From the NCBI GenBank assembly GCA_017454585.1, contig JAFTCU010000191.1, positions 1 to 8,599 of the forward strand: a stretch of 8,599 nt of DNA, in the 5' to 3' direction. The position numbers and the translations under genes were made by a program. Below the pieces are notes generated by a model, which was given only the letters and a program-made list of their open reading frames with translations, had not been told where the DNA came from and did no database searches. Of the stretch, positions 1 to 5,722 are shown in pieces (positions within the stretch are counted from its first letter, which is position 1; the number at the start of each line of letters is the position of its first letter). Origin of the DNA: Thermoguttaceae bacterium. Its GTDB lineage: Bacteria; Planctomycetota; Planctomycetia; Pirellulales; Thermoguttaceae.

Positions 1-435
1 GGCTGGGACCGCACCGAAAACGTCATCTGGCGGCTCGAACACTACGATTTCTCGAACGTGAAGCCGACCCGCGCGTTCCTCCTGATCGGCGTGAACAACA
101 GCGCGAGCAGCAAGCCCGAAAACATCGGTCTGGGAAACCGCAAGATCTGCGAGATCCTGCACGAGAAATTCCCGGAAATGAAGGTTTACGTCCAGAAAGT
201 CTTCCCGTGGGGTGGCGACGACCTGAACGGCAACAATCCGAAGCGGGCGGCCATCAACGCGGAGATCGAAAAGTGCGTGAAAGACCTGGACTACGTGACG
301 GTTCTTGACCTTTCGTCGTGCTTCCTGACCCCGGAAGGAAAACTCGACACTTCGGCCATGACGCCGGACCTCGTGCACCTGCAGAAACTGGGCTACGAGC
401 GCTGGGCGGAAAAAATCGCGCCTTTGGTGAAGTAA
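1..435 (+). CDS. SGNH/GDSL hydrolase (PAF-acetylhydrolase type), C-terminal part
   Basis: This frame is open from the first base, so the gene starts left of the window; the GTG at 58 is an internal valine and not a start. The 144 visible residues begin with GWDRTENVIWRL, the conserved block II region of PAF-acetylhydrolase-like SGNH esterases. Block III follows as GVNN (residues 30-33, oxyanion Asn32, usually GTNN or GxND). Block V near the end is DLVHL, with catalytic Asp123 and His126. The nucleophilic serine of block I (GDS) must lie in the missing N-terminal part. The family removes acyl groups from esters; in polysaccharide degraders it often deacetylates glycans, and that substrate is inference here. 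The TAA stop is at 433-435. The next gene converges from the opposite strand. The family call is firm; the substrate is unknown. Confidence 0.88.
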   Translation, partial: GWDRTENVIWRLEHYDFSNVKPTRAFLLIGVNNSASSKPENIGLGNRKICEILHEKFPEMKVYVQKVFPWGGDDLNGNNPKRAAINAEIEKCVKDLDYVTVLDLSSCFLTPEGKLDTSAMTPDLVHLQKLGYERWAEKIAPLVK

Positions 436-519
436 GGAGCTTACTTGCGAACTGGTCCAAAATCCAGCGCACGTGAGACTCAACCCCACCCCAAACGTCC
501 CCAAATCACTATAGGCCCC

Positions 520-553
520 GCGGATCAGGCGGATGGGGCGGATTAAGGCGGAT
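520..553. repeat. Short GCGGAT tandem array
   Basis: GCGGAT occurs four times, starting at 520, 529, 538 and 548, so the spacing is 9, 9 and 10 bases; the last three copies read GGCGGAT. The unit resembles the CACGGATT units of the inverted repeat 70 bases further on, so both may be remnants of one intergenic repeat family. Its function is unknown. Confidence 0.5.
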
Positions 554-618
554 TGAATTCAAGGAAGTTTTAAAAACCTCCCATTCAACCCCTTGGGCCC
601 ATTTCACTTCCACCTTTT

Positions 619-740
619 ATTTAAACACGGATTTCCACGGATTTCCACGGATTAAAAGGATTTTTTCAGGAAAGACTTCGATCTGTTTTCTTTAAAAATC
701 CGTGGAAATCCCTTTAATCTGTGGAAATCCGTGTTTAAAT
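619..740. repeat. Large imperfect inverted repeat of ATCCGTGGAAATCC units
   Basis: The outer 20 bases at 619-638 are the perfect reverse complement of 721-740 (GTGGAAATCCGTGTTTAAAT). Inside, the left arm continues with tandem CCACGGATTT units (631-653), and the right arm carries a further ATCCGTGGAAATCC copy (699-712). The centre (about 660-697) is AT-rich. The structure would form a long cruciform or RNA hairpin. Repeats built from CACGGATT-like units occur between genes in many PVC-group and environmental genomes. It may act as a bidirectional terminator between the two convergent genes, but no effect can be proven from sequence. Confidence 0.75.
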
Positions 741-839
741 CACGCGTTGAATCGGGACCGGTATGGTGTTTAGCCCAAATCGTTTTCCTCTTTTTTGTGT
801 AGTTTCTTCGGTTCATTAGCGGGTCTTACGCTCTTAATT

Positions 840-2249
840 TCATTCCGGCTGGAATTCCATCTCGACCCAGCCGAGTTTCTGCGCTTTACCGGTTTTCTGG
901 GCCACTCTCACGTCGTTGATCCCGTCGCGGACGGCTTCTGACGGGACGCGGAAACGAACTGCCCGCTTCATCCCCCCAAATTTCTCCGGGGCCGAAAGTT
1001 CCTGGGCTTCCAGCGCGTCGGAACCGTTGAGCTGGACCTGAAATTCCGTGTCGCTCAGTCCTTCACCCTCGAAGAATCCCGCCGTGATGTAAAACGCTCC
1101 GGCCACGGTCGGCTTTCGGCCAAACTGTACTTTCAGCTCCGCCGGCGCGTCGAGCGTTTTGGGAAGCTGCCTCTCCGGATCCAGCTCCTGCTTGCCGTAC
1201 GTCGCCATGTAGTCGCGCCACGAAACGACGTGACGGCGCGGGAAGTTCACGATTTCGTCCGGGGCGAAACCACGCTTGATCAGATGCTCGAAAATGGCCG
1301 GCCGGTAAACCAGGTTGAAGAGGTAAAGCCCGTCCGCGCCGTTCGCGTACATATTCGTCGCCCAGCCGTCGTACATCTCGTAAGAAAGTGGGGTCCTCGA
1401 AACGCCGCTCCCGCACGAGACGCCGTCATCCGTTGCGGCGAAAACCGGAAAATCGGGGTTTCCGACCGCTTTTTTCCAGTCGGACGCCGGAATATTAAAG
1501 TCGCACGTCGTGAAGAAGCAGGACGCGACGATCTGGTCGATCAGCCCTTCTTTCGCCCACGCAACGGCATCCATTCCAAGCGCTGCCGAGGCCTGCGGAG
1601 TCGCCGGGACGCGGACCGAAATGAGGATCTTATGCCCTCGGACCTTTTCCATTTCAAGCGCTTTCGCCTTCACATCACGCACGAACTGGGTCAGAACGTG
1701 CGCGTCCTCGACTTCCTTGCCCGGCGTCAGGTGCAGGCAGAACCGCATCCTGTCCATCTCGAAGCCGTCCGCGTCATAGCGTTCCAAAAGCTCCACGGCG
1801 CACGCCATGTAAAAGTCGTACGCCCCTTTTTTGGCGTAGTTGAACGCACAGTCGGTCCAGTTCGAGAGGTTGGAGTCCGGAACGCGCCAAAGCTCCCGGT
1901 GCTCGCGCCAGAAGTTGAAATTCCGGAAATAGTTCGGCCGGTTGACGAAATGCACGTCGTTCATCCGCATCGAGATCCACGGCGAAATGCCGTCTTGCCG
2001 GCACCGGTCGATCCAGACCGTGTACGGGTCGATCCCCATTTCGAAGAGTTTCTTGCAGTTGGAGGTCCAGCGGATCCCCGCCTCACCCGGGCCGTAATCG
2101 ACGGGCGAGCCGTCCGCCATTCCCTCCCAGATGCGCTCATGGACCTTCGAGTCGTAACTCGTCCGCTGTCCCTGCGGGCACATAAAAAAGTGCGTGACGT
2201 GCGAGTCTTTCATCCGGTCGATGTACGCCTGCAGCGCTTCGAGCGTCAT
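840..2249 (-). CDS. Secreted TIM-barrel glycosidase-like protein, N-terminus cut off by a nonsense codon
   Basis: The 469-residue open frame has the look of a (beta/alpha)8 glycoside hydrolase-like protein. Strand-like blocks are SMRMNDVH (residues 93-100), the acidic DADGFEMDRMRF (159-170, possible active-site strand), HKILISVRVP (206-215) and NGADGLYLFN (303-312). From about residue 365 to the end lies a beta-rich accessory domain. The ATG at 2249 is probably not the native start. It has no Shine-Dalgarno sequence, and the frame stays open upstream to 2312, coding RPALIINEDND, which looks like the first barrel strand. A TAA at 2313-2315 then separates this from a perfect signal peptide in the same frame. 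The gene is probably a recent pseudogene or contains a sequence error. It is likely a carbohydrate-active protein of unknown substrate; I cannot name the exact family. Confidence 0.72.
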   Translation of the reverse strand: MTLEALQAYIDRMKDSHVTHFFMCPQGQRTSYDSKVHERIWEGMADGSPVDYGPGEAGIRWTSNCKKLFEMGIDPYTVWIDRCRQDGISPWISMRMNDVHFVNRPNYFRNFNFWREHRELWRVPDSNLSNWTDCAFNYAKKGAYDFYMACAVELLERYDADGFEMDRMRFCLHLTPGKEVEDAHVLTQFVRDVKAKALEMEKVRGHKILISVRVPATPQASAALGMDAVAWAKEGLIDQIVASCFFTTCDFNIPASDWKKAVGNPDFPVFAATDDGVSCGSGVSRTPLSYEMYDGWATNMYANGADGLYLFNLVYRPAIFEHLIKRGFAPDEIVNFPRRHVVSWRDYMATYGKQELDPERQLPKTLDAPAELKVQFGRKPTVAGAFYITAGFFEGEGLSDTEFQVQLNGSDALEAQELSAPEKFGGMKRAVRFRVPSEAVRDGINDVRVAQKTGKAQKLGWVEMEFQPE

Positions 2250-2312
2250 GAGGTCGGCCGTCTGCTTGAAGTAGTGGTCATTATCCTCGTTGATGATGAG
2301 GGCCGGCCGTTT

Positions 2313-2381
2313 TTACCCGGCCCAAAGGGTGAACGTCAGTAAAAAAAGGAGCGCGAGCACGGAAAGGAAAAATCGTTTCAT
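2313..2381 (-). pseudogene. Detached signal peptide of the glycosidase-like gene, ending in an in-frame TAA
   Basis: From the ATG at 2379-2381 the frame reads 22 codons: MKRF, a hydrophobic core (FLSVLALLFLLTFTLW) and AG at a likely signal-peptidase site, then TAA. The next codons after the stop, without frame change, read KRPALIINEDND and run into the barrel domain. Position, frame and sense all say this is the true 5' end of the gene at 840-2249. One base change in the TAA (for example to CAA, AAA or GAA) would restore a protein of 513 residues. A candidate promoter 64 bases upstream supports this start. Confidence 0.75.
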
Positions 2382-2444
2382 GGTGGGAATTCCAAAAGAA
2401 AAAGGGAGTGGAAGGAAATGACGCTGAGGTCACGAATCCCCTTT

Positions 2445-2472
2445 AATTTAACAGAAAATTTGAAAAGTTCAA
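2445..2472 (-). promoter_or_regulatory. Candidate sigma-70 promoter of the glycosidase-like gene
   Basis: Read on the minus strand, TTGAAC (2472-2467) and TAAATT (2450-2445) are separated by 16 bases. Transcription would start near 2438, giving a leader of about 57 bases before the ATG at 2381. The same 16-base spacing occurs in the candidate promoters of the other two minus-strand genes. The match is moderate. Confidence 0.4.
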
Positions 2473-2489
2473 GGGCCACGAAGAAAAAG

Positions 2490-2692
2490 TTTTTTCGGAG
2501 TGCGGCAATACAGAAGCCGAAGGCTTCATTTGCCGCTTTCACTTAGCGATCGAAAAACAGGCGATAAAAAATGATTTTCACGTGGGGAACGTCCAGCGTG
2601 CTTCAGCGGCAAAAGCCTCTTCGAGGCTGGATTGCCGCAAGGGAAAGCGGTGAATGTCGCTTACGCGACTGTATCACCGCACTCCGAAAAAA
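2490..2692. repeat. 203-bp palindromic intergenic element with terminal inverted repeats and two double hairpins
   Basis: The ends are a perfect 16-base inverted repeat: TTTTTTCGGAGTGCGG at 2490-2505 and its reverse complement at 2677-2692. Inside are two look-alike structures. At 2502-2536, GCGGCAA and TTGCCGC enclose the hairpin GAAGCC-GAA-GGCTTC. At 2606-2638, GCGGCAA and TTGCCGC enclose AGCCTC-TTC-GAGGCT. The two are roughly reverse complements of each other, as in paired REP/BIME elements. A third small hairpin, GTCGC-TTAC-GCGAC, sits at 2656-2669. There is no coding capacity, so this is a REP-like unit or a small non-autonomous element (MITE). Confidence 0.75.
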
Positions 2693-2710
2693 CGACGCTG
2701 GAAGCGTCGT
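2687..2710 (-). terminator. Rho-independent terminator of amt
   Basis: On the minus strand, ten bases after the amt stop, ACGACGCT (2710-2703), loop TCC and AGCGTCGT (2699-2692) form a perfect 8-bp stem. The T run at 2692-2687 follows directly. This is a canonical intrinsic terminator. Its T-tract is also the end of the 203-bp palindromic element. Confidence 0.88.
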
Positions 2711-2719
2711 CCCCGTAAA

Positions 2720-4348
2720 TTAACCCTTGGCTTGATGGTACTCGCGCAATTCGTGCTCCTCGTCATCATCGTACACGATGGCGTAGTGCTCGCCGTGCTG
2801 GCTCAGGTCGAGGCCCTCACGCTCGTGCGCCGTCGAAACCCGGAGGTGGACCAGGCAGTCGGTCACCCAGTACAGGATCAGCGAAACGACGAACGAGTAC
2901 ACGAACACGATCACGACACCCAGAACGTGCATCCAGAACGCGGTCGCTCCGCTGTGTTCGACCATCACCCCGACGAAAAAGCCCGTCAGGATGGTGCCGA
3001 CGATGCCGCCCACGCCGTGGGTTGAGAAAACGTCCAGCGCGTCGTCAATGTCGGGGTGGCGCGCCCGCCAGTGGACCATCGTGTTGCAGACCAGCGCAAT
3101 CAACGTCCCGATGAAGAGCGAGGTCCCGACCGTCACCCAGCCCGCGCAGGGGGTGATCCCGACCAGACCCGCGACGGCGCCGACCGCCACGCCCATGGCC
3201 GAGGGCTTGCGTCCCAAAACCGCGTCCCAGAGGAACCACGTCAGCATTGCAGCCGCCGAGGCCGTGTTCGTATTCAGAAACGCCTTGGCCGCGCCGGCGT
3301 CCGCGCAGAGGAACGAGCCGCCGTTGAATCCGAACCACCCGAACCAGAGGAGGCACGCGCCGAGCAGAACGAGCGGAATATTGGCCGGGGAGTGCTCACC
3401 CGGTTCTACACGCCGTCCGAGGTACAAAGCGCCCGCAAGCGCCGCGACGCCCGACGAGGCGTGAACCACGATCCCACCCGCGAAGTCGTGTACGCCCATC
3501 CACGCCAGAAGCCCATCCGGATGCCACGTCCAGTGTGCCAGCGGAGCGTAAACGAAAAGCGTGAAAAGGGTCATGAAGACCAGGTAGCCGGAAAAGTGGA
3601 TCCGTTCGGCGAACGACCCGGTGATCAGCGCCGGCGTGATGATCGCGAATTTCATCTGGAAAAGAGCGTAAAGAACGAGCGGGATCGTAAGGCCCAGGGC
3701 CGCGTAATTGATGAACGACGCGCCCTTTTTCGTGGCGGTGATCACCACTTCGTCCGTGAACGTGCCATCCGCGGCCATTTCCGCAGCCGGAGCCGCGTAA
3801 GCGCTCTGGCCGTCCTGGAGCGTCGCCAGGTCCACACTTTCGGCCTTCACCCAACTGCCGGATTCGGTCTTCTGGACCGGGACATAATCCGCGATTTCGA
3901 CCGCCGACCCGATCCCGTTCGGGCTTGCTCCAACGTTCTGGAACATGAAAAACTGGAACGGGTTCCCGATCAGGCCGTGCCACGAGTCACCAAACGCGAG
4001 ACTGAAACCGATCACGACCCAAATCACCGAAACGAGCCCGATGGAAACGATGCTCTGGACCATCGTCGAAATGACGTTTTTCGGCCGGACCATTCCTCCG
4101 TAGAAAAGGGAAAGCCCCGGGGTCATGAGCATCACCAGACCGGACGCGGTAATCATCCACGCGACGTCGGCGAAGTTAATGTTCACGGCCGATTCCGCCT
4201 CGGCGTCGGTGTAAACCGCACCATCGGGGGAGTAGGTCAAATCGCGCGGTTCCGTGGTGAAAAGCCCCCACACGCTGAAAATCAGCAGAAGGCCGAACAT
4301 TCCGATCCAGCGGAAACGCTTTACTCTTTTAATTTGTTCTGCAGTCAT
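2720..4348 (-). CDS. amt: Ammonium channel of the Amt/MEP/Rh family
   Basis: This integral inner-membrane channel conducts ammonium or ammonia into the cell. The ATG at 4348 was chosen because AGGAG lies 8 bases upstream; the product is 542 residues. An N-terminal hydrophobic helix (about residues 16-30) precedes the Amt core. Family signatures are LFYGGMVRPKNV (81-92), TGSFAERIHFSG (243-254), HDFAGGIVVH (287-296, with Asp288 and pore His296), GWFGFNGGS (337-345) and STHGVGGIVG (442-451, with pore His444). The C-terminus has the typical REGLDLSQHGE. An extra stretch of about 60-70 hydrophilic residues (roughly 142-211) sits in the outside loop where most Amt proteins are short. No glnK-type PII gene is adjacent. 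The gene is monocistronic, with its own terminator and a long leader. Confidence 0.95.
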   Translation of the reverse strand: MTAEQIKRVKRFRWIGMFGLLLIFSVWGLFTTEPRDLTYSPDGAVYTDAEAESAVNINFADVAWMITASGLVMLMTPGLSLFYGGMVRPKNVISTMVQSIVSIGLVSVIWVVIGFSLAFGDSWHGLIGNPFQFFMFQNVGASPNGIGSAVEIADYVPVQKTESGSWVKAESVDLATLQDGQSAYAAPAAEMAADGTFTDEVVITATKKGASFINYAALGLTIPLVLYALFQMKFAIITPALITGSFAERIHFSGYLVFMTLFTLFVYAPLAHWTWHPDGLLAWMGVHDFAGGIVVHASSGVAALAGALYLGRRVEPGEHSPANIPLVLLGACLLWFGWFGFNGGSFLCADAGAAKAFLNTNTASAAAMLTWFLWDAVLGRKPSAMGVAVGAVAGLVGITPCAGWVTVGTSLFIGTLIALVCNTMVHWRARHPDIDDALDVFSTHGVGGIVGTILTGFFVGVMVEHSGATAFWMHVLGVVIVFVYSFVVSLILYWVTDCLVHLRVSTAHEREGLDLSQHGEHYAIVYDDDEEHELREYHQAKG

Positions 4349-4356
4349 GGATTCAT

Positions 4357-4361
4357 CTCCT
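4357..4361 (-). promoter_or_regulatory. Ribosome binding site of amt
   Basis: AGGAG, read on the minus strand, is 8 bases before the ATG at 4348. It decides the start: the ATG at 4453 would add 35 residues that do not look like Amt and would read through this site. Confidence 0.8.
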
Positions 4362-4488
4362 AACTTTGAAAAGGAAGGCGCAGAGTCCGGCAGATTCCCA
4401 TAGAAAAGACCGTACCCGCGCAAAAAAAACTCAAAAAAACGCTTAAAAATCAAGGTTTGAGCCGCCGCGTCATTGCGCCGATACGGAG

Positions 4489-4509
4489 CCGGAAGGAGAG
4501 ATTTTCCGG
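4489..4509 (-). other. Second hairpin in the amt leader
   Basis: On the minus strand CCGGAA (4509-4504) and TTCCGG (4494-4489) form a 6-bp stem with a 9-base loop. Loop and flank contain UCUCCU, which is complementary to AGGAGA at the amt ribosome site, and AAAUCUC, which is complementary to GAGAUUU (4562-4556) inside the upstream hairpin. Such short matches can be chance. Confidence 0.35.
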
Positions 4510-4519
4510 TTCATTCAAG

Positions 4520-4571
4520 AAAAAAACCTGAAACAGAGGTCCAGCGCCATTGCTGAAATCTCCCTTTCAGG
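4520..4571 (-). terminator. Terminator-like hairpin just behind the amt promoter
   Basis: On the minus strand CCTGAAA (4571-4565) pairs with TTTCAGG (4533-4527), followed at once by seven T residues (4526-4520) and TTTTTTTC in all. The 31-base interior can form a smaller CAGC/GCTG helix. It is either the distant terminator of the response regulator gene, 167 bases upstream, or an attenuator at the start of the amt transcript, since the candidate promoter would start transcription near 4575. Confidence 0.55.
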
Positions 4572-4581
4572 TATTAAGTTT

Positions 4582-4609
4582 ATTTTAGCCCGTTTTGCGA
4601 AAAAGTCAA
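4582..4609 (-). promoter_or_regulatory. Candidate sigma-70 promoter of amt
   Basis: Minus strand: TTGACT (4609-4604), 16 bases, TAAAAT (4587-4582). This would start transcription around 4575 and give a leader of roughly 225 bases before the amt ATG. The match to consensus is good. Confidence 0.55.
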
Positions 4610-4737
4610 GCCCCAGTGGAGAAATTTTCCGAAAAAAACTCGCACGACAATTCAGAACCACGCCCGCAAAGAGGAAAAACCAGTGTATCGATCCCGGAAA
4701 AACGTGCAGCTACGAGACTGGAAGAGCGTTGTCCCTG

Positions 4738-5481
4738 TTATTTGTTCCCGTCTGGCATAAACCTGTATCCGGCGTTGCGGTATGTCAGGAAGTACTGCGG
4801 ACGAGTCGAATCCTGTTCAAAAATTTTTCTTAAACGCAAAATAAACTGATCCGGGGCGCGGGTATTCATTCCCGCCGAGGTCTTCCAGACGTTTTTCAAA
4901 AGCTCATCTTTCGAGATCAACCGGTTCGCGTTCTGCACAAAATACTTCAAAAGGGTCATTTCAAGGAACGTGAGATGGTGCGTCTTTGCAGGAGTTCTAA
5001 CCTCCAGAGTGTTGAAATTTACCGTTGCGTTTCCTATTTGCATCTCTTCCGGAAGTTCAGCGGCCGGTTCCTGTTCTTTTGCGCTTTGGAGTTGGTGCAG
5101 CTTCAGCATATTTCGGATTCGGGCGAGAAATTCGTCCAGATCAAACGGCTTGGCGAGGTATTGGTTCGCGCCAACGTCAAACCCACGCGCTTTGTCTTCC
5201 GGGAGTGTTTTGGCCGAGAGGAACATGATCGGCGTGAGGATCCCATGCTCGCGCACCTGAGAACAGATCGTAAAACCGTTCACGCCCGGGAGCATAATGT
5301 CCAGCACAATGACATCGAACGCCCCCGGCTCGGTCAGGAGGAGGGTAAGCGCCTCGTTTCCGTCATGGATCAACGTCACGTCGTAGAGTTCGTGTTCCAG
5401 TGAAAAACGGATTCCATCGGCCAGATTTACTTCATCTTCGACGACTAAAATACGAGGTTTCTTTTCTGCTTCTGTGTTCAT
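4738..5481 (-). CDS. OmpR/PhoB-family response regulator (orphan)
   Basis: This is a 247-residue two-domain transcription regulator. The N-terminal receiver domain (about residues 9-128) shows the acidic pocket VVEDE (Glu15, Asp16), the phosphorylation site Asp61 in VLDIMLPG, Ser89 in FLSAK and Lys111 in LAKPF, so it should be phosphorylatable. A linker (about 129-145) joins a C-terminal winged-helix DNA-binding domain (about 146-245) with LTFLEMTLLKYF, ISKDELLKNVW, the recognition-helix region RAPDQFILRLRKIFE and the wing YRNAGYRF. No histidine kinase is next to it, so its partner lies elsewhere. The gene is monocistronic. It is divergent from the cysteine-rich secreted protein and upstream of amt, so either could be a target (inference). 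Its ATG has no clear Shine-Dalgarno sequence, but no other start is available. Confidence 0.95.
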   Translation of the reverse strand: MNTEAEKKPRILVVEDEVNLADGIRFSLEHELYDVTLIHDGNEALTLLLTEPGAFDVIVLDIMLPGVNGFTICSQVREHGILTPIMFLSAKTLPEDKARGFDVGANQYLAKPFDLDEFLARIRNMLKLHQLQSAKEQEPAAELPEEMQIGNATVNFNTLEVRTPAKTHHLTFLEMTLLKYFVQNANRLISKDELLKNVWKTSAGMNTRAPDQFILRLRKIFEQDSTRPQYFLTYRNAGYRFMPDGNK

Positions 5482-5527
5482 CGGCTCAGTATTACAGGAA
5501 AAGGGACGGTTCTGTATCGGCTCGATT

Positions 5528-5555
5528 ATTATACCATATTATCTTATCGGTACAA
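5528..5555 (-). promoter_or_regulatory. Sigma-70 promoter of the response regulator
   Basis: Minus strand: TTGTAC (5555-5550), 16 bases, perfect TATAAT (5533-5528), with TGG just before it giving an extended -10. Transcription would begin near 5521, about 40 bases before the ATG. Confidence 0.7.
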
Positions 5556-5640
5556 GTTTAAAACACGCAAAATAAAAAAATTTTTCTAATTTTAACGATT
5601 TTATGGATTTTTCTGGTAAAAATAGCCGATAAAAGAGATG

Positions 5641-5657
5641 GAGTGTTTCAAGCACTC
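5641..5657 (+). other. Hairpin upstream of the cysteine-rich protein gene
   Basis: GAGTGTT-TCA-AGCACTC forms a 7-bp stem (one T-G wobble as RNA) with a 3-base loop, 65 bases before the start codon. It is probably in the 5' untranslated region and may affect mRNA stability. No T-tract follows, so it is not a terminator. I could not identify a confident promoter for this gene in the AT-rich stretch before it. Confidence 0.35.
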
Positions 5658-5722
5658 TGGAAGTGTGTGTATATGGCTGAAATTTGTTGAAACTTCGGTC
5701 AGAAATTTGAAAGGATTCAAAA

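Larger units (their letters stand above)
436..839. other. Intergenic spacer between convergent genes
   Basis: These 404 bases lie between the 3' ends of two convergent genes. I see no convincing gene. The spacer holds the GGCGGAT array (520-553) and the large inverted repeat (619-740), both listed separately. The remaining 741-839 is AT-rich without clear structure. The inverted repeat may end transcription from both sides, but neither gene has a textbook hairpin plus T-tract directly behind its stop. Confidence 0.6.
2382..2719. other. Intergenic region between amt and the glycosidase-like gene
   Basis: This spacer lies downstream of amt and upstream of the glycosidase-like gene; both are on the minus strand. 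From right to left it holds the amt terminator (2687-2710), the 203-bp palindromic element (2490-2692) and a candidate promoter (2445-2472). I see no protein gene; the plus-strand frame from 2654 is a shadow of amt. Confidence 0.6.
4349..4737. other. Intergenic region: amt leader and promoter
   Basis: This spacer lies downstream of the response regulator and upstream of amt. In minus-strand order it holds a candidate promoter (4609-4582), a terminator-like hairpin (4571-4520), a second hairpin (4509-4489), A/T tracts near 4420-4450 and the amt Shine-Dalgarno sequence. I found no convincing sigma-54 site of the TGGCAC-N5-TTGC type and no strong hairpin directly behind the regulator stop. The plus-strand frame 4595-4849 has no support as a gene. 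Confidence 0.6.

Noticed and set aside
58..435. GTG at 58 as the start of the SGNH hydrolase
   Set aside because: The frame is open upstream and carries the conserved GWDRTENVIWRL block, so the GTG is internal.
619..740. CRISPR-like array
   Set aside because: The units are adjacent or inverted, with no regular spacers and no cas gene.
1230..2342. Plus-strand open frame of 370 codons
   Set aside because: It is a mirror of the glycosidase-like gene: Arg/Val-rich, no recognisable domain, no ribosome site.
3056..4363. Plus-strand open frame of 435 codons
   Set aside because: It is antisense to amt and extremely Arg/Asp/Glu/His-rich, a shadow of GC-rich codons; amt itself is certain.
4349..4453. 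Extension of amt to the ATG at 4453 (35 more residues)
   Set aside because: AGGAG lies 8 bases before the ATG at 4348, the added residues do not resemble Amt, and the region contains A/T tracts typical of untranslated leader.
4380..4560. Sigma-54 (nitrogen-type) promoter for amt
   Set aside because: No GG and GC dinucleotides in the right spacing and context (TGGCAC-N5-TTGC) were found on the minus strand.
4595..4849. Small plus-strand open frame of 84 codons between amt and the regulator
   Set aside because: It overlaps the regulator gene and a minus-strand promoter, and has no ribosome site or recognisable content.
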